From positions 1 through 64,000 of the forward strand of contig NZ_LGJH01000150.1 in assembly GCF_001298105.1 (NCBI RefSeq): DNA of 64,000 bases. The letters run 5' to 3'. A program made the translations under genes and the position numbers. The stretch is from Novosphingobium sp. ST904 (lineage in GTDB: Bacteria > Pseudomonadota > Alphaproteobacteria > Sphingomonadales > Sphingomonadaceae). Numbering within the stretch: position 1 is the first letter of the stretch; every line of letters begins with the position of its first letter. The notes under the pieces were generated by a model, which had not been told where the DNA came from, did no database searches, and saw nothing but the letters and a program-made list of their open reading frames with translations. This document shows positions 47,414-56,333 of the stretch, piece after piece.

Positions 47414-48466
47414 ATGCTGCGCGACGACGATCCCAGACCCGCGCAGCCGACCGAGGATAGCGAGCGCACCCGCCTGGACACCTTCGTGGTGGCGACCGGA
47501 GACGCTGCCCCGCGCGACCAGCGCGATCTGATGGAGCGGCCTTTCTTCTCGCTGGCGAAGCGGCCCCGCACCACGCCGATCCTCTACCGCGCCGCTGATG
47601 TCGAAGTGCAGGTGTTGGCCATGCCCGAACATGGCATGGCCACGATCTGGGATGCCGATGTGCTGATCTGGGCCGCTTCCCAGATCGTCGCGGCCGAGAA
47701 CAACGGCATCCCCACGTCGCGCTTCTTCCGCTTCATGCCCTATCAGCTCTTGCGCTCGATCGGGCGGGCGACTGGCAATCGCGACTATCTGCTGCTCAAG
47801 GCCGCGCTCTCGCGCCTGCAATCCACCGTCATCGCCACGACCATCCGCAACGGCAAGCATTGGCGACGGCGGCAATTCTCATGGATCAACGAGTGGGAGG
47901 AAATGACGACGCGCGCCGGTCGCGTCGAGGGCATGGAGTTCGTCCTGCCCGAATGGTTCTACAACAGCGTCATCGACCGCTCGCTGGTCCTGACCATCGA
48001 CCCGGCCTATTTCCGGCTGACTGGCGGCATCGAGCGCTGGCTTTACCGTGTCGCTCGCAAGCACGCCGGACGCCAGCCCGACGGCTGGGCGTTCGAGGTT
48101 TCTCACCTTCACCAGAAATCCGGCAGCGCGGCGCGGCCATCCGACTTTGCCCTCGATCTGCGCCGGATAGCGGCACGGCAGTCTTTGCCCGGCTACCTAC
48201 TCCAGAGCGAATGGGAAGACGGGCGCGAACTGCTGCGTTTTCTCCCCGAAAATCTATCCACAGTGCCTGTGGATAACCATGTGAATCCTATCGGGACATT
48301 AGGCGCACGCAGTATCGGGACATTAGGCGCAAATCGTTCGCCGGACTCTATAGAAGAATCTAACAAAGAATCTAACTCTTCTTCTTTGACGCGCGCGCAC
48401 GCGATCCGTGGTGCCGGTGCCAGTGCCGATAACCGTGCTGCTTTTGGCCGGCGAGGTGCGCCATGA
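47414..48466 (+). CDS. repA: Replication initiator protein RepA
   Basis: 350 residues. LMERPFFSLAKRPRTTPILY, VLAMPEHGMATIWDADVLIW and FFRFMPYQLLRSIGRATGNRDY are signatures of the RPA (replication initiator protein A) family, with the winged-helix-like WINEWEEMTT and ERWLYRVARKHAGRQ parts following. It ends in a low-complexity tail whose DNA carries DnaA boxes and iterons (48254-48376). RepA probably binds those iterons to start replication, giving the element at least transient autonomy. The parA start overlaps its stop (ATGA). The HTH gene ends directly before it. Confidence 0.88.
   Translation: MLRDDDPRPAQPTEDSERTRLDTFVVATGDAAPRDQRDLMERPFFSLAKRPRTTPILYRAADVEVQVLAMPEHGMATIWDADVLIWAASQIVAAENNGIPTSRFFRFMPYQLLRSIGRATGNRDYLLLKAALSRLQSTVIATTIRNGKHWRRRQFSWINEWEEMTTRAGRVEGMEFVLPEWFYNSVIDRSLVLTIDPAYFRLTGGIERWLYRVARKHAGRQPDGWAFEVSHLHQKSGSAARPSDFALDLRRIAARQSLPGYLLQSEWEDGRELLRFLPENLSTVPVDNHVNPIGTLGARSIGTLGANRSPDSIEESNKESNSSSLTRAHAIRGAGASADNRAAFGRRGAP
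48254..48376. other. Origin-like cluster inside repA: DnaA boxes, iterons, AT-rich repeats
   Basis: CTATCCACA (48254-48262) and TGTGGATAA (48268-48276) form an inverted pair of DnaA boxes, the second a perfect TTATCCACA. Two identical 19-bp iterons TATCGGGACATTAGGCGCA start at 48289 and 48313, 24 bases apart, about two helical turns. An AT-rich stretch follows with an 11-bp direct repeat AAGAATCTAAC (48354-48364 and 48366-48376). This is the usual order of an iteron origin. It lies within the RepA tail coding sequence; the iterons encode repeated IGTLGA. Confidence 0.75.
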
Positions 48467-49116
48467 TCGTCGCGCTCCTCAACCAGAAGGGTGGCGTTGG
48501 CAAGACCACGCTGGCCTTGCATCTCGCCGGAGCCTGGGCGGCTGAAGGACGGGGCGTCATCCTGATCGACGCCGATCCGCAAGGCTCTGCGCTCGACTGG
48601 TCGCAGACGCGCAGCCATGAAGGGCTGCCGAGGCTGTTTAGCACCATCGGCCCGGCGCGTGACACCTTGCACCGCGAGGCCCCGGAGCTGGCCCGCGACG
48701 CCGATCACGTCGTCATCGACGGGCCGCCGCGTGTCGCCGCTCTGATGCGCTCGGCGCTGCTGGCCGCCGACCTGGTGCTGATCCCGGTGCAGCCATCCCC
48801 CTTCGACGGCTGGGCCTCGGCCGAGATGCTGGCGCTTCTCAGGGAAGCGCGCATCTACCGGCCCGACCTCGCCGCCCGTTTCGTACTCAACCGTTGCGGT
48901 GCGCGCACCGTCATCGCCCGCGAGACGGCCGAGACGCTGGCCGACCACGATCCGCCCTTGCTTGGCCAAACCATCGGCCAGCGCGTCGTCTTCGCCGATG
49001 CCGCGCAGTCCGGCCGGCTCGCATCCGAGATCGACGCCGACAGCCGGGCCACACACGAGATTGCTGCGCTTGCCGCCGAGATCGACAGCATCGGTATCGG
49101 GAGGTCCGCGCCATGA
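48463..49116 (+). CDS. parA: ParA-family partition ATPase
   Basis: 217 residues. The deviant Walker A motif is MIVALLNQKGGVGKTTLALH, Walker A' is VILIDADPQGSALDWSQTR and Walker B is HVVIDGPPR. VLIPVQPSPFDGWAS is also family-typical. It is a small ParA without an N-terminal DNA-binding domain (class Ib-like), so its centromere partner is probably the RHH protein next door. Four-base overlaps with repA and the RHH gene show tight coupling. It should move or position the element's DNA. Confidence 0.92.
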   Translation: MIVALLNQKGGVGKTTLALHLAGAWAAEGRGVILIDADPQGSALDWSQTRSHEGLPRLFSTIGPARDTLHREAPELARDADHVVIDGPPRVAALMRSALLAADLVLIPVQPSPFDGWASAEMLALLREARIYRPDLAARFVLNRCGARTVIARETAETLADHDPPLLGQTIGQRVVFADAAQSGRLASEIDADSRATHEIAALAAEIDSIGIGRSAP

Positions 49117-49367
49117 CCGGACGCACCCGTAAGCCCGGCTTCGCGTCCCGGCCGGGCGATCCCGATAGCTGGATCAAGGCTGCCGACACGCCGTCCCCCA
49201 GCAAGGTTGCTGGCGAGGCGTTCACCGCCCGCCTGACGATCGACATCACGCCCGAGATGCGCGGGCGCATCAAGGTCGCCGCTTTCCGGCGCGGCATCAC
49301 GGTCGCCGACATGCTGCGCGACCTGCTCGCCCGCGAATTTCCATCCACCGAAGGAGATCCGATATGA
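49113..49367 (+). CDS. Ribbon-helix-helix-like partner of ParA
   Basis: 84 residues. The N-terminus is basic and flexible (TGRTRKPGFASRPGDPDSWI). The C-terminal part FTARLTIDITPEMRGRIKVA and RRGITVADMLRDLLAREF has the beta-strand then two-helix pattern of ribbon-helix-helix proteins such as ParG, centromere binders for class Ib ParA. It overlaps parA and DUF2840 genes by four bases. A ParB-type partition role is inferred from position and fold pattern. Confidence 0.65.
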   Translation: MTGRTRKPGFASRPGDPDSWIKAADTPSPSKVAGEAFTARLTIDITPEMRGRIKVAAFRRGITVADMLRDLLAREFPSTEGDPI

Positions 49368-49882
49368 CCGGCAACGCGGCCCGCCGCTTGCACGGCCGTC
49401 CGCTGCCGGACGGACCTGCGCCCTTCACCACATTGGTCGAACTGACTTTCGACAAGCGCAAGGTCGAGCGCTGGATACGGTTCGGCCGCAAGAGCTACGA
49501 ACAGATCATCGACCGTCGCCGCAGCCTTGTCGGCTTCGCGCCGGAAAGCGTCTTCACCTTCGTCCGCTGGGCGGCCGGCGAGCACGGCACGGTGATTTCG
49601 CGCATCGACATCGTGCGCGCCATCGGCCGCGGCGAGCCGTTCCAGATGCTGCCTTTCGTCCGCCCCGGCGGCGACATCCTGTTGCGCCTCGATAGCTGGG
49701 CGAAGGTGCAGCGCGCGCTGGCCGCCATCGACGCGGTGGAAGCCCTCGGCCTCGATCCGGCCGACGCGGCGCCCGATCACTGGCGGCACGTCCACAACCG
49801 CCTGACCGCCGGTCTGGAGCCGCGCGATTACACGCCGGAACGACACGCCGCCTGGCTCCACCGCCGGAGGATCGAACCATGA
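49364..49882 (+). CDS. DUF2840 family protein
   Basis: 172 residues. FTTLVELTFDKRKVERWIRF, GRKSYEQIIDRRRSLVGFAP and VRWAAGEHGTVISRIDIVRA identify DUF2840, a family nearly always found between parA and traF on these elements. The function is not known. Four-base overlaps connect it to its neighbours, so it belongs to the partition/transfer transcript. No transmembrane helix or catalytic motif is visible. Confidence 0.85.
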   Translation: MTGNAARRLHGRPLPDGPAPFTTLVELTFDKRKVERWIRFGRKSYEQIIDRRRSLVGFAPESVFTFVRWAAGEHGTVISRIDIVRAIGRGEPFQMLPFVRPGGDILLRLDSWAKVQRALAAIDAVEALGLDPADAAPDHWRHVHNRLTAGLEPRDYTPERHAAWLHRRRIEP

Positions 49883-50424
49883 CGCGGTTCGGCTACGTCA
49901 TGGTGACGTATTTCGCGGCGATGGGCGTTGGCATCGCGGCGTTCATCCCGACGCCCACGAAACTGATCTGGAACGCCACCACCAGCGCGCCCATCGGCTT
50001 CTACACCGTCGAATCGACCGAGCGGATCGAGGTGCCCGAGCTGGTCGCCATCATGCCGCCCGAACCGCTCGCCGACTTCATGGTCGAGCGCGGTTATGTC
50101 GGGCGCGGCGTGCCGCTCCTGAAGCGCGTCCTCGGCCTTCCCGGACAGCGGGTTTGCCGCACCGACCGCACGATCACCGTCGATGGCGTGGAGATGGGCG
50201 AAGCGCTGGAGCGCGACCGGATCGGCCGCGATCTACCCGTCTGGCAGGGCTGCCGCGTGATCGGCGACGGCGAAATCTTCCTGATGAATTGGGAGGTCCG
50301 CGACAGCCTGGACGGCAGGTATTTCGGACCTATCCCCGCAAATTCCGTCATCGGCCGGGCGCTGCCGCTCTGGACCGATGAGGAAGGCGACGGCCGCTAC
50401 GAATGGCGCGCGCCGACGCAATGA
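49879..50424 (+). CDS. traF: Conjugal transfer signal peptidase TraF (S26 family)
   Basis: 181 residues. One N-terminal helix (YVMVTYFAAMGVGIAAFIPT), then the S26 nucleophile motif NATTSAPIGFY (Ser) and the general-base Lys in GVPLLKRVLGLPGQRVC. The end has NWEVRDSLDGRYFGPIPANS VIGRA, matching the third S26 box. In IncP systems TraF processes and cyclises the TrbC pilin; here trbC is downstream in the same cluster. A periplasmic-facing membrane enzyme. Confidence 0.9.
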   Translation: MTRFGYVMVTYFAAMGVGIAAFIPTPTKLIWNATTSAPIGFYTVESTERIEVPELVAIMPPEPLADFMVERGYVGRGVPLLKRVLGLPGQRVCRTDRTITVDGVEMGEALERDRIGRDLPVWQGCRVIGDGEIFLMNWEVRDSLDGRYFGPIPANSVIGRALPLWTDEEGDGRYEWRAPTQ

Positions 50425-50492
50425 CCGCTTTCCCATCAGCGGGAGCGGTGCCCGCCGATGGTCTTTTCAACCACACCGCCAAGGAGACTGTC

Positions 50493-50828
50493 ATGCCTCA
50501 GATCGGTCAATTCACCGCCGAAAATGAAACCTTCGTCGGCCGTGTTCATACGCTCACCCTTTACCGCGAACTCACCATTGTTCCCGCCGAACCATCGGAT
50601 GCGGAGAACGCGCCCGCCTATCGCGTCCTTCACGGGGCCGAAGATGGCCCGGAGGTCGGTGCGGGCTGGAAGGAAGTCGGCGAAAAGGCCGGCGACTACA
50701 TTTCGCTGGTGATCGACGATCCCGCCTTGCCGCAGCCGATCCGCGCCAACCTTTTCCAGAACAGCAACGACAAGACGGCGTGGTCGTTGCACTGGAACCG
50801 CCCGAAACCGCGCGGCGGGCGGGACTGA
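50493..50828 (+). CDS. DUF736 family protein, copy 2
   Basis: 111 residues. MPQIGQFTAENETFVGRVHT and YRVLHGAEDGPEVGAGWKEV with YISLVIDDPALPQPIRANLF align with copy 1 at 43689 but are clearly diverged. AAGGAGA lies upstream. It sits between traF and the transglycosylase, the usual location. The function is unknown. Confidence 0.88.
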   Translation: MPQIGQFTAENETFVGRVHTLTLYRELTIVPAEPSDAENAPAYRVLHGAEDGPEVGAGWKEVGEKAGDYISLVIDDPALPQPIRANLFQNSNDKTAWSLHWNRPKPRGGRD

Positions 50829-51037
50829 AAGCCATGCGCTATCGCGTCATCCCCGCGTTCAAAACCCTCATCCCGTTGTTCGCGGAAAAGCCGTCTCATC
50901 CCGTCGTCCCGCTCGGCCACCGGCCGGCCGGCGCGCGCAGCGAAGGTCAGGGGCGGCCTCTGGCCGGCGCTCGCGCCTTGCCCTTGACCGCAGCGAGCAC
51001 GCTGGCAGGCTGGAGGTCGAACGGAGGCAGGGAGATC

Positions 51038-51757
51038 GTGCGATATGCCGCTCTCCTGCTGGCTGGCGTGCTCGCGGTCGCAGCTTGTCCGGTAGCCGTA
51101 TCGGCGCAGGCGGCACCCGTCGCGCGCGTGAATCCCGCCGATCCTTTTGCCGGCTTCATCACCGAAGCCGCGCAGCGTTTCGGCGTTCCAGAGCATTGGA
51201 TTCGCGCCGTGCTGCGCGCCGAGAGCGCGGGCGACGTGCGCGCAATCTCGTCGGCCGGAGCGATAGGATTGATGCAGGTCATGCCCGACACCTGGGCGGG
51301 CCTGCGCGTCCGTCATGGCCTCGGCCGCGATCCCTACGATCCACGCGACAACATCATGGCGGGCGCGGCGTATCTGCGCGAAATGTGGGACCGTTACGGC
51401 AATGTCGCCGCGATGCTCGCAGCCTATAATGCCGGTCCCGGCCGCTATGACGAAGATCGCACGACAGGTCGCGCTTTGCCCGCCGAGACGCGCGCCTATG
51501 TCGCCGCGCTTGCGCCGGTTCTGGGCGGCTCGGCCGAGAGTGAACCACCCGCGCCAGCACCGCCACCGCCGCCCGACTGGCGCGCGGCTCCGCTGTTCGT
51601 CACGCGCTCGACCGACATGCGGACTGCCGCCACGCCGTCGTCCGAAGCGCAGTCCGGCGACATCCGCGCGACCGTTCCGGTGCGCGATGATGCCGATACG
51701 GAGCCGCCGACCGGCAGCATTTTCGTGGCTCGCGCCGACGACGGGAGTGCGCCATGA
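51038..51757 (+). CDS. Lytic transglycosylase (SLT domain), conjugation-associated
   Basis: About 239 residues. A signal peptide (YAALLLAGVLAVAACPVAVS ending near AQA) precedes a lysozyme-like SLT domain: catalytic Glu in WIRAVLRAESAGDVRAISSA, then GAIGLMQVMPDTWAGLR, ARDNIMAGAAYLREM-like sequence and NVAAMLAAYNAGPGRY. A Pro-rich linker and tail follow. It opens the peptidoglycan for the transfer apparatus, similar to VirB1. I use the GTG at 51038 with GGAG upstream because the signal peptide starts there; an ATG at 50834 would add a basic unconserved stretch. Confidence 0.87.
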   Translation: MRYAALLLAGVLAVAACPVAVSAQAAPVARVNPADPFAGFITEAAQRFGVPEHWIRAVLRAESAGDVRAISSAGAIGLMQVMPDTWAGLRVRHGLGRDPYDPRDNIMAGAAYLREMWDRYGNVAAMLAAYNAGPGRYDEDRTTGRALPAETRAYVAALAPVLGGSAESEPPAPAPPPPPDWRAAPLFVTRSTDMRTAATPSSEAQSGDIRATVPVRDDADTEPPTGSIFVARADDGSAP

Positions 51758-51951
51758 GAGGCGTGCTCCCGCGCTCGGCGCGATCCGTTCCGGTGTTCAG
51801 CCAGGCAGGAAGGGCAGAAGAGAAGGCAGGAAGGGAGGGCAAGATAAAGGAAACCGGCACTACGCTGGCCGGATTTCTGAAATTGTTGTTGTCTGCACAC
51901 TGGTTAGGGGAGCCGCGAGCGGCACCCTGTTTTTGGACGGCGCGAGCGTGA
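51754..51951 (+). CDS. Doubtful small open frame before the relaxase gene
   Basis: 65 codons whose ATG overlaps the transglycosylase stop (ATGA). The product is basic and resembles nothing known. The surrounding 51758-52042 region includes purine-rich repeats (GCAGGAAGGG) and lies directly upstream of the relaxase, so it could instead contain the transfer origin. Listed for position only. Confidence 0.2.
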   Translation: MRGVLPRSARSVPVFSQAGRAEEKAGREGKIKETGTTLAGFLKLLLSAHWLGEPRAAPCFWTARA

Positions 51952-52042
51952 TTGTGCGCAACGCCTTGGCTTTGCTGGGTTTCGACCGGCACCATGGCCG
52001 CCGAACACGCGATTTTCCGCGATTTTGGCCGGAGGCGCAGCC

Positions 52043-54106
52043 ATGAGCGCCGACGACGAGAACCGCTTCCGGCCGAAGCCCGGCCGCATCCGCGCTGATG
52101 CCCCCAAGCTCGGCAAGGCCAAGAGCTTTCTGACGCAGGCGAAGAAGCTGGCGCGGCAGCACAGCAACAGCCCGTCGCGGTCATCCGCATCGTCCGCGCC
52201 CCGCTCCAGATCGTCAGCCACCACAAAAGGCGGCAGGGCATCACGGACCAGCGGCGGGCCGGGCGTGCGGCGTGGGCGCGGCGCGTCGTTCGTCCGTGCC
52301 CGCACCTTATCCGGCGGCTGGAAGCACAGCGCGCCCGGCATGCGCCGCGTCGTCGTGAAAACCCGCTATGTCCAGCAGGCCGGAAAGAACGGCAAGGCCG
52401 CCGCCCATCTGCGCTATATCCAGCGCGACGGCACCTCCCGCGATGGCGAGCGCGGCCAGCTCTATTCCGCGACCGACGACCGCGCCGAGCCGCAAGCCTT
52501 CCTTGATCGCGGCAGGGAGGATCGCCACCAGTTCCGGTTCATCGTCTCGCCGGAAGACGGCGCGGACCTGACCGACCTGACCGCACACACGCGCGACCTA
52601 ATGCGCCAGATCGAAACTGACCTTGGCACGAAACTCGATTGGGTGGCGGTCAACCACTACAACACCGGCCATCCTCATGTGCATGTCATCGTCCGGGGCA
52701 AGGACGAACTGGGCGAGAATCTGGTTGTCAACGGCGACTATCTCGCCAACGGCATCCGCGAGCGAGCGAGCGAGCTGACCACGCTGGAGCTTGGTCCCGT
52801 CACGGAGATCGAGCAGACCCGCAAGCTGTCGGCCGAAGTCGACCATGACCGCTTCACCCGCATCGACCGCGCGATGACCGAGGAAGCCGATGAACGCTTC
52901 ATCGACTTGCGCCATGAACCCGACGATCCGCGTCGCCAGTTCGACCGGACGCTGCGCCTGCGCCGTCTGGGCAAGCTGGAGCAGATGGGCCTCGCCACAG
53001 AACACGCGCCTGGCGTCTGGGAATTGAGCGAGCGCATGGAGCCGACCTTGCGCGAGCTGGGCGAACGCGGCGACATCATCCGCAATATGCACAAGGCGCT
53101 GAAGGCCGATGGGCTGGAGCGCGATCCGATGACCTTCCAGCTTCATGATGCCGCGCCTGAGACGCCCATCGTCGGCCGCGTCGTGGACAAGTATCTCACC
53201 GATGAGATGGGCGAGAACCTGACCCTTGTGGTGGACGGCATCGACGGCCGGACGCATCATGTTCCGGGTATCGACCCGGTTCGCGTCGAGGATGCGCGGA
53301 TCGGCAGCGTCATCGAGATCGGCCCGGCCGACACGGCGCAGCGGCCATCCGACCGGACTATTGCCGCCATCGCCGAGGATGGCATCTACCGGCCGAGCCG
53401 CCATCTCGAACAGGCGAAGTTCGACGGCGGCGTTCCGGGTAGCGACTATGAGGGATTTGTCGATGCCCACGTGCGTCGGCTGGAAGCGCTTCGCCGCTCC
53501 GGGATCGTCGAGCGGGTCGACGCCGATCAATGGCGCATACCGGAGGATTTCGAGAGCCGCGCCGCCGCCTATGACGCCAGCCGCAACCGGCAGGCCAGCA
53601 TCCGCGTCATTTCGACCTTCAATCTGGAAAGCCAGATCGGTTCGGATGGCGCGACCTGGCTCGACCGGCGGCTGGTTACACCCGACGCATCGGATCTCGC
53701 TCCGGCCGGTTTCGGGCAACAGGTCCGCGAGGCGATGGATCAACGCCGCGAACATCATATCGAACAGGGTGACGCCACCCGAGCGCGGGATGGCCGCATC
53801 TTCTATCGGCGCAGCCTTCTCGCCACGCTGCGAGAGCGCGAAGTCGCCCGCGTCGGCACGGAGATGGCCGAGAGCAAGGCGCTGCCGTTCCGGGCGGCGG
53901 CGGATGGCGAGAAGATCAGCGGCAAGTTCACCGGAGCGGTGCAGCTATCGAGCGGCAAGTTCGCCGTGGTCGAGCAGAGCCACGAGTTCACCCTTGTCCC
54001 GTGGCGGCCAGTCATAGACCGCCAACTCGGCCGCGAGGTCATGGGTGTCGTGCAGGGCGGATCGGTGTCGTGGCAGTTGGGGCGGCAGCGAGGAATGGGA
54101 CTATGA
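52043..54106 (+). CDS. Conjugative relaxase with DUF3363 domain
   Basis: 687 residues. A basic, Ser-rich N-terminus (about 1-100) is followed by the relaxase core: VVVKTRYVQQAGKNGKAAAH LRYIQRDG, HQFRFIVSPEDGADL and the metal-binding His triad in NHYNTGHPHVHVIVRGKDEL. The C-terminal half is the DUF3363-type domain (RLGKLEQMGLATEHAPGVWE, VQGGSVSWQLGRQRG). It would nick the transfer origin and pilot the DNA strand. The ATG at 52043 follows GGAGG. The frame is intact and the next gene is the coupling protein. Confidence 0.88.
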   Translation: MSADDENRFRPKPGRIRADAPKLGKAKSFLTQAKKLARQHSNSPSRSSASSAPRSRSSATTKGGRASRTSGGPGVRRGRGASFVRARTLSGGWKHSAPGMRRVVVKTRYVQQAGKNGKAAAHLRYIQRDGTSRDGERGQLYSATDDRAEPQAFLDRGREDRHQFRFIVSPEDGADLTDLTAHTRDLMRQIETDLGTKLDWVAVNHYNTGHPHVHVIVRGKDELGENLVVNGDYLANGIRERASELTTLELGPVTEIEQTRKLSAEVDHDRFTRIDRAMTEEADERFIDLRHEPDDPRRQFDRTLRLRRLGKLEQMGLATEHAPGVWELSERMEPTLRELGERGDIIRNMHKALKADGLERDPMTFQLHDAAPETPIVGRVVDKYLTDEMGENLTLVVDGIDGRTHHVPGIDPVRVEDARIGSVIEIGPADTAQRPSDRTIAAIAEDGIYRPSRHLEQAKFDGGVPGSDYEGFVDAHVRRLEALRRSGIVERVDADQWRIPEDFESRAAAYDASRNRQASIRVISTFNLESQIGSDGATWLDRRLVTPDASDLAPAGFGQQVREAMDQRREHHIEQGDATRARDGRIFYRRSLLATLREREVARVGTEMAESKALPFRAAADGEKISGKFTGAVQLSSGKFAVVEQSHEFTLVPWRPVIDRQLGREVMGVVQGGSVSWQLGRQRGMGL

Positions 54107-54338
54107 GGAATTCCGCGCTCATAACGCCCTTCAATCTAAGTCCAGACACCAATGGCTTTTACTTGCCGGTCGAGTCGCGATCCCTGATTCCAAGAGAGTG
54201 CCGGAATGGTGCCATCGCAACCCGTCCGATTTGCCGCCGATAGTATCCGACAGCCCTACGACTGCGCCTTTGTTGTTGATCCCTGCGAATTTGGCCATTT
54301 TCTAATCGGCTCCACCTCTCTTGCCGATTGGAGCCACT
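54107..54338. other. Intergenic region with hairpins between relaxase and coupling-protein genes
   Basis: 230 bases without a gene. GGCTCCA (54309-54315) pairs with TGGAGCC (54329-54335), overlapping an alternative AATCGGC/GCCGATT pairing, just before the traG start. TTTGCCGCCGATAGTATCCGA resembles TTTGCCGCCGATAGCCGCCGA at 56813. Could be regulatory or part of the transfer origin; unproven. Confidence 0.35.
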
Positions 54339-56323
54339 ATGCGCGGAGGCAGAATACTCTGGGGGCAGATTGCCGTCGTCATCACCATTGTCATGGTGAT
54401 GACATGGGCCGCGACGCAATGGGTGGCGTTCCGGCTCGGCTTTCAGCCCCAGCTCGGAAGCCCGTGGTTCGATCTGGCCGGTTGGCCATTCTACCATCCA
54501 CCCGCCTTCTTCTGGTGGTGGTTTTCCTTCGACGCCTATGCGCCCGCGATTTTCATGGAGGGTGCGGCCATCGCCACGTCGGGTGGCATCCTCGCCATTG
54601 CCGCCGCCATCCTCATGTCGATCATCAGGGCGCGCGAAGCCCGTAACGTCGCGACCTATGGTTCGGCGCGATGGGCCGAGGACAGGGAAATCCGTAGCGC
54701 CGGGTTGCTCGGCCCGGATGGCGTTCTGCTCGGCCGATACGATCGCGACTATCTGCGCCATGACGGGCCGGAGCACGTCTTATGTTTCGCTCCCACGAGG
54801 TCGGGCAAAGGCGTCGGCCTTGTAGTGCCGACGCTGCTGACCTGGCCAGGAAGCTGCATCGTCCATGACATCAAGGGAGAAAACTGGACGCTGACAGCGG
54901 GCTTTCGTTCCCGGCACGGCCGCGTCCTGTTGTTCGATCCGACCAACGCGAAGTCCTCCGCCTACAACCCGTTGCTGGAGGTGCGGCAGGGCGAATGGGA
55001 AGTCCGCGACGTGCAGAACATCGCGGACATATTGGTCGATCCCGAAGGCAGCCTCGACAAGCGCAACCATTGGGAAAAGACCAGCCATAGCCTGCTGGTC
55101 GGCGCGATCTTGCATGTTCTCTATGCCGAGAAGGACAAAACCCTGTCCGGCGTCGCCAACTTCCTGTCCGATCCGCGCCGCCCCGTCGAGGCGACCTTGC
55201 GCGCGATGATGGACACGCCGCACCTGGGCGAGGCAGGCGTCCATCCCGTCATCGCGTCGTCGGCGCGCGAACTGCTGAACAAGAGCGAGAACGAACGGTC
55301 GGGCGTGTTGTCCACCGCCATGTCGTTTCTCGGTCTCTATCGCGATCCCGTCGTAGCGCGCGTCACAGACCGCTGCGACTGGCGGATTGCCGATCTTATC
55401 GGCAGGCAGGAGCCGGTCACGCTCTACCTTGTCGTTCCGCCCTCCGACATCAACCGGACGAAGCCGCTGATCCGGCTCATCCTCAACCAGATCGGCCGCA
55501 GGCTGACCGAGGAACTGACCCTATCCGGCAAGCGGCATCGCCTGCTCATGATGCTGGACGAGTTTCCGGCATTGGGGCGGCTGGACTTCTTTGAATCCGC
55601 GCTCGCCTTCATGGCGGGCTACGGCCTCAAATCCTTCCTGATTGCCCAATCTCTCAACCAGATCGAGCGCGCCTATGGGCCGAACAACAGCATTCTCGAT
55701 AACTGCCATGTGCGCGTTGCCTTTGCGACCAACGACGAGCGCACCGCCAAGCGGGTGTCGGACTCGCTCGGCACCGCGACCGAGATGCGCGATTCCACCA
55801 ACTATGCCGGCCACAGGCTCGCGCTTGGCTGGGGCATCTCATGGTGTCACGACAGGAGACGGCGCGGCCGCTGCTGACCCCCGGCGAGATCATGCAGCTT
55901 CCGCCCGCCGACGAAATCGTCATGGTAGCGGGAACACCGCCGATCCGGGCGAAGAAGGCCCGCTATTTCGAGGACGCGCGGTTGCAGGAGCGCATCCTGC
56001 CGCCGCCCGAATTGCCATCTGGTCCGGCGACGAAGCCGGCAACCGACGACTGGACGAGCCGCGTCATCGTAGGGGCGGACAAGCCAGCAACGACCGCTGC
56101 CAGTGGCGCGGAGGGCGATCCCGACAATGCCGGCATCCGCCGCGAGCCGGAATTGCCCGAGCATGAGGAAATCGTCCCGCCGCCGACCCCGCCAGCCCAG
56201 GAGTTCGACATTCTGGACGACGAGCCGGACGTGGATGCCGCCAAGGCCCGCGCGCTGCGCTCCCGGATGCGGATGATCGCCCGGCAGGCGTCGTTGGACC
56301 CCGGCGACGGCATCGAGCTTTGA
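54339..56323 (+). CDS. traG: Type IV coupling protein TraG/VirD4 (one-base frameshift)
   Basis: About 661 residues after repair. Two N-terminal membrane helices (about 8-28 and 70-95), then Walker A in CFAPTRSGKGVGLVVPTLLT and Walker B in LLMMLDEFPALGRLDFFESA, with VHDIKGENW, ATYGSARWA and LIAQSLNQIERAYGPNNSIL. The hexameric ATPase links the relaxosome to the mating channel. The frame breaks near 55824-55829 (GCGCTTGG), after which HLMVSRQETARPLLTPGEIM continues the conserved part. An in-frame TTG at 54321 precedes the ATG used. Confidence 0.92.
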
Positions 56324-56333
56324 GAGGGAGCCA

